Of a stretch of 64,000 nucleotides of DNA, positions 49,652 through 63,059 are shown piece by piece (the first letter of the stretch is position 1; each line of letters opens with the position of its first letter). The DNA lies in the NCBI RefSeq assembly GCF_003590095.1, contig NC_039480.1, forward strand, positions 10,269,328 through 10,333,327. Direction: 5' to 3'. Source of the stretch: Trichoplusia ni (Eukaryota > Arthropoda > Insecta > Lepidoptera > Noctuidae). Below the pieces are notes generated by a model. That model saw nothing but the letters and a program-made list of their open reading frames with translations. It searched no databases and had not been told where the DNA came from. The position numbers and the translations under genes were made by a program.

Positions 49652-49975
49652 TAGTGCAATAGAATTTAATTAAGTAACCACGTTTCCGAACAAACGACGC
49701 TCTTTTAATATAGTCTATGGCTGTGAATGACGTTGACATTCGTAAAAAAAAAAAAAATGACATTTGTAATGCGCGTTTTTTAAAATATGCAAAATTAAAT
49801 GTATACTTTTCAATATTTATGAGAGATTTTCTTAATATTTTTTTCCGTAAGAACCATCCTTGGACTTCCACAAACATTTAAAAAAAAGAATTATCGAAAT
49901 CGGTTCAGCCGTTCACACGTGATGCCGTGACAACGCGAAACGGGTTTCATTTTTATATATATAGACTAACCTGTT

Positions 49976-52583
49976 GCTGTTCATGTTTTTTTTTTCATTT
50001 TTTGTATCCGTCATTAGCTGTTGACTATGCGGCTGTGTTTTAAGGAGTACGAGTGTTTCATTTTTTCTTGTGTAAATTCCATTGCTAAATATTCAGTGTT
50101 CACCCGTTCGTCACCAGGCTGTACATCATGAACCGTGGACACAGCTGGACTCTTGAAAATTTATAGATGATATTGAGTTGAATTTAGTGAACATTTTCAA
50201 AACGAATGTTAAAGGTAAAGGACGATTTTAAACAATGATTAACCTCAGTGTGGTTATGGTCATACATTTGCTGGTGAGTGACAAATAAATTTGAGAGAGT
50301 GGTTACCGCCAAATTTAATTTTCACCCAAAAGGTTTGGTTTATGTATAGCCTATTTGTACAGATCCCTCAGTGTCGCCAGTTCAAATCGCATTTGAGTTT
50401 TTATAGTTGGTATCTTTATAACTATTTGAATTCAAGTCTGATTTTATTGAGTTTTGTAGCTTTAATTAAAGAAATAACTTCACAGTACAATAAGAGAACA
50501 TTCTGAGAAGCTTTATCAATTAAAAACAAAAGCCTTTCGAAGAAGGTTATGAAAATATTTCTTTGAACACAGGATTATATTCATCAAGAAGATGTAATTA
50601 AAAATGATAAGTACCAGTAGCTTTATGCAATGAGAAGAAATATGTTTCAATGGTACTTAGGGCTGCGTTTGTTAGAGATGTACTTATTAAGATCTCATAT
50701 AAATACATATTTTTAATAAATAATACTCAGTAAAGGGCTCTGCTCCATAAACCTAACTAACCTATCTACTTTAGCTGGTGTGAAAGAGAGGCATGTAATG
50801 CGCTATCTCTCTTCCACAACTACAACAATCTCAAAGTACCTACCGTGAATTATTAATTAAAATCAGCTATATATTTAGCTATATACAGTAGTTTATACTA
50901 CTTTGAAATTAATTAAAATATGATTCAAAATAATGAACAATATGTAATAATCTAGTTTAAGCAAAACAAAACAATTCTTTTGACATTGAACGACGGCTGT
51001 GTCTAAGGAAGTATACAGTATTCAATACTGGTACTCATTTACAAATGAATAGACGCGCTCAGTAAGTTATCGTTTTATTTGCATCGGAGTTGCGCACGCG
51101 CCGCCTTGCATAATGAGATGCCCGCTAAGTGTTTATTTTATATTTATAAACCGGTTGAACCGTGTCTTGTGCATGCTAACAATATTATGTCAGCGTCTGT
51201 TGAGATTATAATGATGAATGAATGGCTTTGATCGGATTTAACTTTTTTTTTCAGTCAGAAAGAGGGTAATGTTTTTTATGAGTGATTTCTTACTTTATCG
51301 AAATTATGGCGTTTCTTGCTCTATTGCCTAACTGCTGGTTGTTTTAAATTGTAGATTGTTGGAACTATTTAAATGTCTATAAAGGTCGAAGGTCATTTTT
51401 GCAAATAGTATTCTGACTCTTATTAGGTCAGGAAGTAAAAGACATTTCGATGTAATCGTAGGTACCTCCCCTGCTTTTCAAGATATTTTAGAAAAAGTCG
51501 AAAATTCTTGCAGCTGGTTGTCATTGGAAAAGAAATTGGAAAAAAATAAATTAATGAATGAACACAGTAAACTAGCATTGCTTTGGCAATCGATTTTATC
51601 ATACTGCATTACCTTTGTATACCATATACCTATGTAAATCGCAAGTAAATATCTTAAATCCAAACCTGCACATCCATAAACGAGTTCGCGGAAAACTGGA
51701 AAGTTCTCAATCTGAATCCAACAAGTGTCAATATAAACTAAAACATTGTCAGCACGTGTACTACACTCACTACAGTAGTCGATATATCTAGAGAATAAGT
51801 GTCCTACATTAATATAAATAAGAAAAAAAAAACACGTTACAACATGATATGATCTAATCTAGTACTAACCAAGCATTGATCCCTACATATCACGTCATCA
51901 CAGTTTAACGTCAAATAATAAAATACAAAAATAGCGACAAGGTTTTGGAGATCTGCCGATCCCATCATAAATAACTAGTAAAATTCTATGCGAGAACCAA
52001 CATTGGCTGTATGAATAAATATTTATTCAACGCGAGAAAACCACACTTTGTTTGATTGAGCAAATAGTTTGTGTATCTTTACAGCTCTTAGTCATACCGT
52101 CATATATGGAGACGGTGGAGCAATGATCTTTGAGACAGCTCTATGACATTATTATATTATAGTTCATCATTCAAAATAGCATTTACCTATCTATTGAAGA
52201 TATTTTTAGTAATCGTATCAATCGTATGTTTTTATTTTCTATCATTAGAGAATTTTATGTTGTCTGTGATGACAATGTCGATAGGTGTTAGATTAAGATA
52301 ATACTCGGTACTTTTATGTTCGCCCTACCGGGTGGTAAGTGACGTAACGTAATATACATGGAGTAGAGTGATATCTCCAGTTACAACCATATTGCTTTAA
52401 AGATGTGATAGGCCGAAAGGGAAAATTAAAGATATTAAATTTCGCTCTTTGCTGTTTGCTGCTAATATTGCAATGTATCGTTATTTTAACTTTAATTAAT
52501 TTGCCGCAATTAGTGACGGATTTTAAAAGTGTAATTATCCAATATAAAACATGAAAGTGTACCACTATTTTGAAATTGTCATC
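49976..52583. other. Intergenic DNA, nothing supported
   Basis: No gene was recognised. A GC-richer patch at about 51090-51123 (GTTGCGCACGCGCCGCCTTG) could be regulatory but shows no splice donor nearby. Confidence 0.45.
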
Positions 52584-52702
52584 GCCAACGTCCATACCAC
52601 GTTGAATACACCGGTTCTCGTCCGATCACCGAAGTTAAGCAACATCGGGCGCGGTTAGTACTTGGATGGGTGACCGCCTGGGAATACCGCGTGTCGTTGG
52701 CT
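52584..52702 (+). rRNA. 5S ribosomal RNA gene, apparently intact
   Basis: The sequence starts GCCAACGTCCATACCACG and ends CGTGTCGTTGGC, so the terminal helix I pairs (GCCAACG with CGTTGGC). Internal promoter elements of the animal 5S gene are present: GAAGTTAAGCAACATCGGGC (A box region) and GGATGGGTGACCGCCTGGG (C box). The length of about 119 bases is right, and a T6 run follows at once. No disabling change is visible. It would be transcribed by RNA polymerase III with TFIIIA. Animal 5S genes usually occur in tandem arrays, yet only one copy is present in this window, so it may be a dispersed functional gene or a recently transposed copy. Confidence 0.93.
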
Positions 52703-52707
52703 TTTTT
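52702..52707 (+). terminator. RNA polymerase III terminator of the 5S gene
   Basis: Six T residues directly after helix I of the 5S RNA, the standard signal for RNA polymerase III release. Confidence 0.85.
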
Positions 52708-52709
52708 GT

Positions 52710-53454
52710 CTTGTATGGTTTTCTTTTTTATTTTTGTTTTGAAGAAATGTTATCTTCTTCAAAAATTAAAATATAATATACATTTTTTTTATTACAGCCA
52801 CCGAGAGACAGCCAAAAAAATAATTTTGATGATATAACTGAGGTTTTAGTATTCGCACCATAATACTGAAAATAAATCCAGAGCGTACGCAAAGAAGCCC
52901 AAAAAAAACAATATAATTAAAATGTCATGCCAACAAATTTTATTATTGGAATTACAGAGAAACAAAACTCTACAGATCACTACTTCAAATGATCAAGTAA
53001 AAACCTCTTATAAAACAGTCGTCTGTCTTCGGTATTAATTACGAATATGCGCAAATTCAAAAAAAGTACTCGCAAATAAAACCTATTATCTAGGAAGAAA
53101 ACCGTAAAGCGTGTCATTCTCTTATCTTGTGCAAGTGAGCGAGAAACAATACCGACTTGTACTAACAATATTAATTGAAAAATGTTTGTTTTACAATCTC
53201 GTAGCGGAAAATGCTGGCGTGTGCGAGTGTGACGGTGGGAAGGTATTTTAGATAAACTTGATAAGGGATTCGTATAGTGACATGTTATTGTGAAGATAGA
53301 GTTGCATTGACAGCGTTTGTTGGATAGCCGATAGATTCTTTAAGAATAATTCGAAATTCTGTAGGCATGATTATTCAGTAATATTATGAGTTTTAAAATG
53401 ACAAAGAAACTAAAATTTGGCTAGCAAAATCGTAGACAATATAAACTGCGATAG
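52710..53454. other. Intergenic DNA, nothing supported
   Basis: No gene, RNA or repeat was recognised. Confidence 0.5.
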
Positions 53455-53782
53455 CAACATGTCTGCCAAGTGCCAAGTTAAAGGTCCAGAGTTCGATTCC
53501 AAGGTAAGCACCGCATTTACTTTGTGTGAGTTTTAGAAAAAAATATAACAGCTACCGTGTTTCAGCAGGCATGTAAAAACATGTGGGCTTAATGCCTGAG
53601 CTCTCTCCAGTGGTATCGGATTGCCGTCCCGTTGGGCTATGAGAGTAAGGGAGCAGAGTGGCTACCTGTGCTGGCGCACACGCTTATATGGCTTCACATA
53701 TGTGGCTCGCGAAGCTGGCTGGTGTCTCGCGAAACTAGCTGGCGTGGCCGAAACTCTGTCACCAGGAAATTATTATTATTGG
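53455..53782 (+). mobile_element. SINE with tRNA-like head and ATT tail
   Basis: GAGTTCGATTCC near 53492 fits a B box. The body carries the blocks GGATTGCCGTCCCGTTGGGC and GCTATGAGAGTAAGGGAGCA, then CGCGAAGCTGGCTGGTGTC and GGCGTGGCCGAAACTCTGTC, followed by ATTATTATT. These blocks match a widespread lepidopteran SINE family as I remember it. The A box is decayed. The open frame across it (from 53632) is a by-product. Confidence 0.65.
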
Positions 53783-56700
53783 TATTAGATTCCAGGGGCG
53801 AATTTTCAGCTATGCGCTAACTAAGGTAGGTTTTAGTATATACAGTGAAGTGACAGGAGATGTAGATAAAAACTACGTGATAGTAATGAAACGATGATGA
53901 TAATCTAACCATGTAGGCCTGTTGCGTGTCGCAATTGTTTCTTAGTTGCGCTAATACTTATAGTTATTGTTTGTCAGTAAAGATTGAAGAAATATGTATT
54001 GTATTTAAAAGTAATTTCATTGTTAAGTGTTGGACACGTTTTGTCTTTTATAATTGTACTGCAAGTCATTAGTCTACCTCGGGAATTATATTTGAGAGTT
54101 AAATGAAAATGAATTAAGATCAAAATAATCTCATGAAAGACAGCTTCGATCGCCAAAAACACGAAAGACGTAGCACGTAGACAAAAAAAACCAGCACGAC
54201 TAATTTAAAATTTAAGTACATCTTACTATTAAGTAGCAATTAATATTTTTAACATTAAGATTGACCATTTCACATTGACTGTCTTAACCAGCATTCGACA
54301 TGATTTAAATAACAAAAAACAATCGAATACCCAAAGCCTCGAATATAATTTTTTACAGTAGTTGACCACAAAATACGTCTATTATACCCATATATTATGT
54401 TGTTTGTATATTGAATAGACTGGCAACAGTACCGCAACGGGTCACTAGACTGATTACATAAACGTGAATATCGTTTGCATTGTTTGTGTCGTGATTGCCA
54501 TACTTATATTACTTACATCTCGTCTTGACATTGCAACACAGATTAAAATCTCATTCACTAAATTGCGTACTGTCGTGGGAGAATTAAAAATCAGTTTATC
54601 TTTTTTTGTACCAGTTTTGAATTAAGATTTATTTTTAATGGTTATTGTTTTTACTTTTCAAGATACTGGTAGGTTTAATAAAGATGTTAAAGAATGGGGA
54701 ATTGGAAGAAAGTTTAAATTATTGGGTACGATAGAGTGGGCTCTAAGTTGTAACTTGCTTTTGTTGTTTCTACCAAAAAAGTATGAAAGAAGATCGTTGA
54801 TGACTCCAATGGTTAAAAAAAATCAAATATTTAAATTATAATTTACTTTATATTTTGAACATCTATCATGCCTTATTGTAAGCTAACCATTCTTCTGCTC
54901 CAATAGTTTATTGGTCTAATATTTGAACATATTTAAACGCCACATGAGCCATATATGAACATTATTACCGTCTATCTATTGTGTCTATTGACGGAATACC
55001 AATGCAATGAAAAATAAGATATGATATGAATGATTAATACAATCTATATCTCGACAAATTATTATATGATCTTATAAAATGACCTTGTAGGTATCAAGCC
55101 TATATTAAAACGTCTAATACCCATTAAGTAATTAAGTCAAAACTGACAATATTTAGTTATTAACTGGTACAATTTATTGCAAACATTTTGTTATTGACAG
55201 ACTATAAAGATCAATACGGTATTCAGGTTGATATAATAAATATTATAATGCAGTGGCCATTCGTAGCAAATGTTAAAACTTGAATGTTGCTTAATAAACT
55301 AGAGCACGTCAGTCCATATCCCGTTTGTTCAGCTGACGCAGATATTGTTATATCAATCCTTAATAATATTGTAAATGTGAAACTGTTACTATACTATATG
55401 TATATGTATACTATGTTACTTAATATACTACTGGTTACGCTTTCAACAGTGACTATTATAGAAAAAGGAGAGGCTTAATTATTTATTGTGAATTGGAAGT
55501 CATTTGAATGTAACTGTGTGCTGTTGGAGTTGGTTAGGCAGTTTCTTCCTCCTCAAGCATGATTACCTAAGAAGCGGTGGAAGCCGGGCGCATATGTTTA
55601 CTGTCCTTTGTATTTGAACTTCGGAAAGTAGTTTTTAGTTGCGAGTCGAGTATATTTTTTATTAGAGACACAATTAATGGATGAACGGAATAGAGGCTAT
55701 TGTACAGCAGTCTGATTTATGCTTAGCTATCTTATAGTCAAAACAATGATTTAAATAAAGTATTATTAAAAGAGAGGAGAAGGCAGGGGATCCGGAGGGG
55801 GGGGGGGCTTGAAAACGAATTGCCGAAGTCGGTCGGGACAGATCTAGAAAGCTGCACTTGTATTAGCTTTCTTAAATTTTTGACGATATTTTCAGGTTAA
55901 GGCATGAAATAGATAAAAAAAAAAAGAAATTATCGCTCAAAGCCCATCTAAAGATTGAACCTCCCCCATCTTAAGATTGGTCGGATTATCGAAATCCGTA
56001 GAGACAAATTCGCGGCTGTGAACTAGTCGCTTATGAAATAAACAAAAATTATATATTCTGTATGAGTACTATCAAGTAAAGGGATATATTATGTCGGTGG
56101 CTTGTACAAACAATGTATTAGTTATACCATATTATCTTATAAGGAAGGATATTAAATCTGTTGGGTAGGTGGTATGTTTATAACAACAACAAATAAGCTA
56201 CATGTATAATATAAAACGTACAAAACAACATACTTATAAATTGCAAACATATAAAATATTATAAACTTTAACTAAAGGCTATCTGAAAAAACAAATAAAA
56301 TGCTCTTTCGCTTTCTATTAATCCGTTACACACGTAAGATTTTGTGTCTTGTTTTGTGAGAATTCTCATGGGCATCATAACTCCATAGGCAAGAAAGTAT
56401 CAGACTCTTTCTGACTTAACTTGAACCACCGTGCAAGGGCTCCTGCATCCGGCTTGTGTATGGCAATGCATCCCTTTCATCATGCAATGCTCTCTGCCTC
56501 TGCTCTTTAAAAAAGTGGATATTCTATAAGACATTTCAAATATTATCACAGTAGCCATGAATGCCAATGTGTTTATCAGTGTAAACAGGGGTCTATTATG
56601 GAAAACTTCAAAAATAGGAAACAGCTTTAAATTTAAAACTATTCAAACACAGTCTAAACAAACAATCAGATCACCAATGATTAATGTCGCTTGCGTATTG

Positions 56701-59700
56701 TATGAATGATAATAAATTAAAGAGGGAAATGTAAACAACTGAAATCAAACAATACTGAAACACTGAATAGTTCAGGGTCATTCGGAACGATGTTGACCTT
56801 AAATGAAACCGTACACCGCCTACTATACACTACCTTACCGCGATAATGAGATTTTAACTCGAGTGCAAGTTAGCGAGCGTTTTATTGGGTCAGTCGATTC
56901 CCATGATTGATGTCCGACTTAATGACTTGATGAGAAATGAATGTGAAGTCTTGTTTGTCCATTGAGACAATTTAGGGTTGTCAGCGATACTTCGTAAATA
57001 AGTATTGTATGAGTGGTTTCTCCGAAACCCGAATTATTATTATTTTATTAGATAAAGGTCAATTGCTAAATCAAAACACTATGTAGTTTAAATTCACAAG
57101 TACACAAGACGGAGTAAGTTGAATAGTAGGACAGAAATAGACTGGAGAATTTTGGCGTAGTAAATATATCATTCATGTATAAAAAATTGGTCCATCATTG
57201 TAAAGAATAAAGGAATTAATATAAGTATAAATTCAAAATAACGTAAAACACATGTTATAATAGCTCGCTGAAAATAATTGTGTCAATACAGGTTGCCTGA
57301 CTAAATAAATTATCACACGTAATTAAATTATACAGACTTGTATATAACAGTGTCTAATTAATAATAAAAAGTCTGCGATTTGCTTTACGTAGACCTTGAA
57401 TCAACCTCACGGTTAAATAAAACAATATTGATAATGTGCGTGTAGATTTGATACATGTACATTCTGCCATATATTTAAAAATAAAGAAACAAGAGAGTCT
57501 AAGTTTATAGTTAAAGTATGGACATACAAACACACATTTAAACACACGGTTACCATATTTACTTTTAAAAGTATTCCATTGTTATATAAGTAATCTTTCC
57601 TCACGTCTACGACCTCCGAACATTGTGCCATCTCAAGGATTTTGAATCTTATCACAACTGACATAAGATGCAGTATCGTTTAAACTGGCCAGTCTTTTAA
57701 AAATGTCACGGCGCAGTCTACTTTGTACGTTCAGTTTGTAAGGTAAACTTCGTGCATTTCAATGTACACCCACATTACTGTAACACGACACGATATAAAT
57801 AAACTCTTTCAGCCGAGTAATTAGTATCAGATGTTCATTCGTACGTCATTTGTTTTTTTTTCTTCTCTCATGACAATTGCCGTCGCGTGTTACGTTGTTA
57901 TTCAATTGAGAGGAAGAAAGTCATACCTAAGTAGGAAGTGCAGAGTTTCAAGGTCGGTATGTCTGGTTATGTGAACAGCTGATCTAACAAAGAAAGAAAA
58001 AACAAGGAGTTACATCAGCTAGTTGCCGTAAGATGTGATAAAAAAGTTACGGAGCCGCATTCGATCTCTTTCGTTTTAAACTAATTTGTAGAGTCTCGCA
58101 TTTTACCTTATCGATGCACGTTTGGTAATTATTCGCGGCGTTTAGTAGCAATTAACTAACTTATTACTATGCGCTTTACTAACAAATTTAATCAGTTTGA
58201 TAGATTCATTATAAAAGGTTACGTAACATTATAAATTTAGCCTTACAACTTTATGAGTTGTTACTCGTCCTACTCATTAGTAATAAATATTAACTTGAGT
58301 CGTTTAATTTAAACCTTTATATATCGGATTTTCTTATAACTAAATTGGTTCTCTTCTATTTAAGTATATTTGACGCAACCTGTACATAAACAAGAACGCT
58401 TGCGGGAAATTCGAATCACAATTTTGATCTTAAATAACGAGCTGCATATATATTTTGATATTTAGATTCCGGGTACAGACTATAGGCCACAACCTCACTT
58501 TCGTAAAGGTGCAACCGTCGTCTACTAGTAAAAGGTTAATCGTTACGTAATATCAAATTATTCTCATTGATTAGTCACACTACGTAATAATGAAGCCACT
58601 GATTTTGTGTGAAATGTTATGAATTATAATTACTAGCTTATTTAAAGGCTATTTTTCATCGGCAGGTCTCAGTTTCTATGAATTTTTCACGGGTATACAT
58701 TTGTTATGCTATAATTGTATTAGGTGATTAGTTCGATGACCTATTTGGCAGTGGCTTGTTCACCGCACCGAACTAATGTTTTTATGACATGCATTATTTT
58801 CGTGTTTATGAATGAGATATCGTAGCTGTTATTGAACTCGTAAATATCTATTCATTATAATAAATCACGTCACCAAGTACAATGGTAGTGACCTAAGTTT
58901 TAATTATATTATTCGTTTCGTTTAGTAAACGATTAGGAAAATAGTGAGTTCGTGAGCAGTACCATTGCGTTCGGGATTGTGTAACATTAACAGCATCAAT
59001 GACCATAAAAAATGCCGTTTCCTAACGCCTCGCTTCCATCGACCATTACTTTTATGTATCATGATTTAATTTTGGTTTAAATCTTTAATTAAAGTGAAAC
59101 AATGATAAGCTACCATTACACAATTTAGAATTCTATTTCAAATGTTTATTGTTCTGTCTATTGCTTTAGAAAGAAATAATCTGTTTATTATTACCGTTAC
59201 ACATTGAAAGTTTCGAGTTACGGATAAAGGTGTGAAATTGACACATTCTTAGTAACCTAATCTTAAAAACGAAATGATTTCTTTAAAACTATTAAATACT
59301 GCAATAGTTTAAATTCGAAAGCAGTTTCCGATGTTAAAACCTCTGTGCTAATCAAATCTACGCAAGCTATAGCGGTAAGGAGAACTGTACTTACCATATG
59401 GAAATGAATGTGAAAATCTTAGCAAAAAAGAGAATAGAAGAGATACAGTCATAGGAATACTTTTAAAATAAACTTAAGTCTCTATTCGTATTCGTTAAGA
59501 AAAGAAACTTCGCAACAGAGTTCTTGGACTTTAATAAGAAGATACGCGTCAATAGATATTTGAATCAAATATAGTAACAGTGGGAACAGGAGGTCATACT
59601 TAGTGTGAGTATGAGCAAGTTCATAAGTTTGACTTAAAGTCAACATGTAAATGATATAAGAATGTATAGTTTTGACAGAAGCTGCGGAAGACAAAAAAAA

Positions 59701-59826
59701 GGTTTGTACCTGAATTAATTGATCGATATTTCACAAAAGAATAAATTTGGGGTGAAATCCTAATTATGATGAACATTTATAATTTAGTGGTTTCTTAGGT
59801 TTACGCGAATGTTAGACATTGAAATG
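53783..59826. other. AT-rich stretch without supported genes
   Basis: No protein-coding or RNA gene is supported. Notable only for an 11-base G run at 55797-55807 and a SINE-like scrap near 55525-55605 (GAAGCGGTGGAAGCCGGGCG). Confidence 0.45.
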
Positions 59827-59966
59827 AAACTACTTTTACGGATTTTTTCGCGGTTTAATTTTAGATTTTATATTAGATTTGACCATCCACAGATCCTCGC
59901 TAAAGAATCCAAATTCCTACCTAGAATGTTTCGCTTCGTTTCGCTCGTTATCCGTAAAAGTAGTTT
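59827..59966. mobile_element. Miniature inverted-repeat element (MITE)
   Basis: The perfect 17-base inverted repeats AAACTACTTTTACGGAT (59827-59843) and its reverse complement (59950-59966) bound 140 bases with no coding frame. The interior contains TTTCGCTTCGTTTCGCTCGT. The same ends recur in my memory of lepidopteran genomes, but I cannot name the transposon superfamily. The target duplication is not clear. Confidence 0.65.
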
Positions 59967-60305
59967 TAATTTTTAATCTACTTATAATAACCCAACGACA
60001 TATTGAACAAAAGTGTTAAAGTTTTTAGTAGAGTCACAGTGTAGTAATAACGGTGCAGTACACGAGTAGAGGCCTGTAGAGGGGATGACTTAAGAGTCCC
60101 ATTAATGGATAAATAAAATCTGTATTTATATGCATTTTTAATGGTTTAATTCACTTATAAGTTTTAGTATGCGGATATTAAAATACACTTAATGTTATAG
60201 AGCGTTAATGGTTGCTAAACGCATAATAGCGTCTTTAGACTATAAGGAGGCATTCTTGAAGTAATAACTGTAAATTAAATCTTGTTTGGGATTTCATCTA
60301 GAGAA

Positions 60306-60563
60306 TCTATACTAATATATAAACCTGAAGAGTTTGTTTGTTTGTTTGAACGCGCTAATCTCACGAACTACTGGTCCAAATTGAAAAATTATTTTTGTGT
60401 TGAGTAGACAATTAATCGAGGAAGGCTTTAGGCTATAAACCATCACGCTGCGACTAATAGGAGCGAAGATACAATGGAAAATGTGAAAAATAAACAGGAG
60501 GGGTATAAATCATAACTTACATCTTCTTCTACCCACGGGAACGAAGTCGCGGGCAACAGCTAG
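60306..60563 (+). mobile_element. Non-autonomous Helitron-like element, copy B
   Basis: 5' TCTATACTAATATATAAACC after A; 3' GTCGCGGGCAACAGCTAG before T, as in copy A at 45258-45532. It has three tandem TTTG units near the start (one in copy A) and a shorter 3' part. Confidence 0.75.
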
Positions 60564-63059
60564 TATAAGATATAAGACCATACTGGTATCAACTGCCTCG
60601 TATCATACCTGCCAAAAATCATAATATTATACTTAGTTAAAAAGATGTACTTCTGTTTTCAAAGTCAACTTCTTAGACAGTGTCGTCGATGTTATTTTAA
60701 AATTACCTATTAAAAAAATTTGATCGTCGTTTGCAGACATGCACTTAAATCGTCCGAAGCTTGCTCATGCATATCGGAATTATCATAATTTACTCGATAA
60801 TGGCTTTAGATAATAATTATAAATTTCTACTTTTTTACGCAAGCAAGCAAGAATAGTTCCAAGCTTGCAAAAGTAAATAAATATTTTTTAAACATTCTCT
60901 TTGAGCAACCCGGAAAAAAACACTCTTAATATTTTGAATAAGTACATTGCCAAGTTTCATAAGGCTTTTACAATTAGTGGGTCATACAAATATTGATCTG
61001 CAGTGACATGACCCTTACCATAAGGCCAAGTACCTTTTGACTGTGTCAATCAAATTGGGTTGTTATGCAATTCACCATTACTTAAAACTCACACGTCAAT
61101 ATGCTTTACGTATTTAAATCTTAATTATACAGTTTGTTGATATTTTACATCGTACGCATGCACATATTTTCAGTACAACGAAATGTTTTTTCAGAGGGAA
61201 GATATAGCCCTTTGTGACTGCAGTCAAAGGTAGTCTTTAGTCATATTTTGACCAGCTGAGGACAACTGGAGGCGAAAAAAGCTTTTTAATAAATTTACAG
61301 ATTTTGAAGATATTTACCTTTTTAATTTGAAGATATTTAAAACATATCCAAACTCCGATCAAACATATTGCATATGTTTGAATGTTAGACACCAATCAAA
61401 AAGGTTAGTAATTATATTTTTATTATCGGCTGGTTTTATTTGGTATTTTTCCTTTTTTGTACTCAGCAGTTAATAAGATGGCTGAATTTATTTAACACAC
61501 ACGAGTATAAGACAGTATTGATAATCATGAATGCTATGGTGACTAGAACACAGTGCATTTGCATAGTATAAGATGTGTATCTGGTCATTCCCCCGGGTTC
61601 ACATTTGATTGTTTTTGGTACTTACATAAATTACTGTAACTAGGACAACTGTTTGCGTGTATTAAGATAGGTGCAGAAATGCACTTGTCTTGTCTTTCAT
61701 TGAAATTTGAATGTGTGATATTGTTCCTGCTGGCGTTCTTTGCCTTAGCACGTTATGAAAAAAAAATATAGGTATGAGTGTTCGAATTTTAAACATGTTG
61801 ATTGTTTTACTCTTCATAAGAGGAGCATAATTTAAGCAACAGTATTTTATTGTATTGAAAATGTAATAATTTACAAAAATCAGTTTTTGAATTAAATTTT
61901 ATTATTTAGATAAAATATTATATGTATTATCGTTATATCCATCAGTGTCCTCATTGCATATCATATAGTAAAGTTTCTGGCTGCCTTAGTTAATGCTTTT
62001 TCGTTTCCTTCTGGCAATCTGATGGTCAGAACAGATACAGCTTTTAAGATACTGGTGTAATAAAATATACGATACCGTTTTATAAATTCCAACGTGGTTT
62101 AACGAAAGCATTAAATTATCAATTTAGTATTTCTTATTTGTTAACATTTGGTCACAAAGTAATCGTGTGGTATTTATTTGTGTGAATTCAGATTTGCGTG
62201 TGTTTTTGCAAGCATTCAGATTGGACAACTTGCGCTTAATTTTGGCAAAACGGTAAAATTGAAGTCTATAAAATTTGTTTGTTAGCAAGATTTTTTAACA
62301 CTTCTTTTTTTTATTCCAACGTCTGAATTATACGAAAGAGGTCATATTAGACACTCAGATACACTTCCAATCAATCAAATCTAACCATTATTATATTTAT
62401 TATCTTGCTAAGAGAAGCTAAAACTTGGTAAACATCTAAATTTGTTCGTTAACGTAATCGAAATTACTGCTTATATGCATTCGGTTCGCCTTGCTCTGAT
62501 GACACAGTGGACCGTCTGCTCGGTATTTTCAGGTGCGTCATCTAATAGGGTTTTCAATTGTAATAAAATTATTTAAAATGGTTGCGTACTTTACCAGCTT
62601 AAATTTTTGTTATTTTTAAGTTCATTGTTATAAAAATATTATCAATGCGAATATACATATGTAAAATGAAAGAGACTTTTCCTAAAAAGCTTCATAATAA
62701 TTATTAAGTAGCAATACAAGACAAATTCATAATTTCAGTAAACAACATTTCTTATTATTTATAACTGCTATTATTCTCGAAGGAATACATAAAACTCCTA
62801 CATTAGTAGAAAAACACGTGATTCATACAATTCCCTCGCTGCTTTGCCAACAGTACCATAACGTACAAATGTCAAATCTCAGTGCGTGACATCCTTAACA
62901 GTCGGTTTCCACCGCCGCAAACCGGACGAACAACTTTCGCGACTCGTCCCAATAATGCCGCGGATTGGTGAACTCTTGCATCATAGACATCTGCCTTATT
63001 AATACTAGTTCGCAAAAAAACAAAATACTCGTATACAATGTTCTATAATGGCACAATAA
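60564..63059. other. AT-rich stretch; GC-rich patch near 62900
   Basis: No gene was recognised. At 62900-62975 a GC-rich block (CACCGCCGCAAACCGGACGA) in AT-rich DNA may be the promoter of the candidate exon that follows. Confidence 0.4.

Larger units (their letters stand above)
48724..49975 (-). mobile_element. Decayed Helitron with remnants of its Rep/helicase protein
   Basis: Read on the minus strand, the element starts TCTATATATATAAAAATG at 49975 and ends GGGTCAGCTAG at 48724 before T. The first part contains the arthropod repeat start GTGAACGGCTGAACCGATTTCG. Two protein remnants are visible. A frame within 49343-49056 contains MPPTRRTNLGRRTQNTASQR and HRAAFSYN, like the basic N-terminus of insect Helitron proteins. 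A frame at about 49050-48947 reads RSEEYIHLRDAI..DGN..NVGR, like a conserved segment before the Rep domain, and then hits a stop. The nuclease and helicase domains are missing, so the copy cannot move on its own. Confidence 0.75.

Noticed and set aside
53632..53820. 62-residue frame on the plus strand
   Set aside because: It lies across the body of a SINE and ends in its ATT tail region.
27131..60563. CRISPR-like or satellite array formed by the recurring short elements
   Set aside because: Copies are kilobases apart, differ in length and carry transposon ends. There are no regular spacers.
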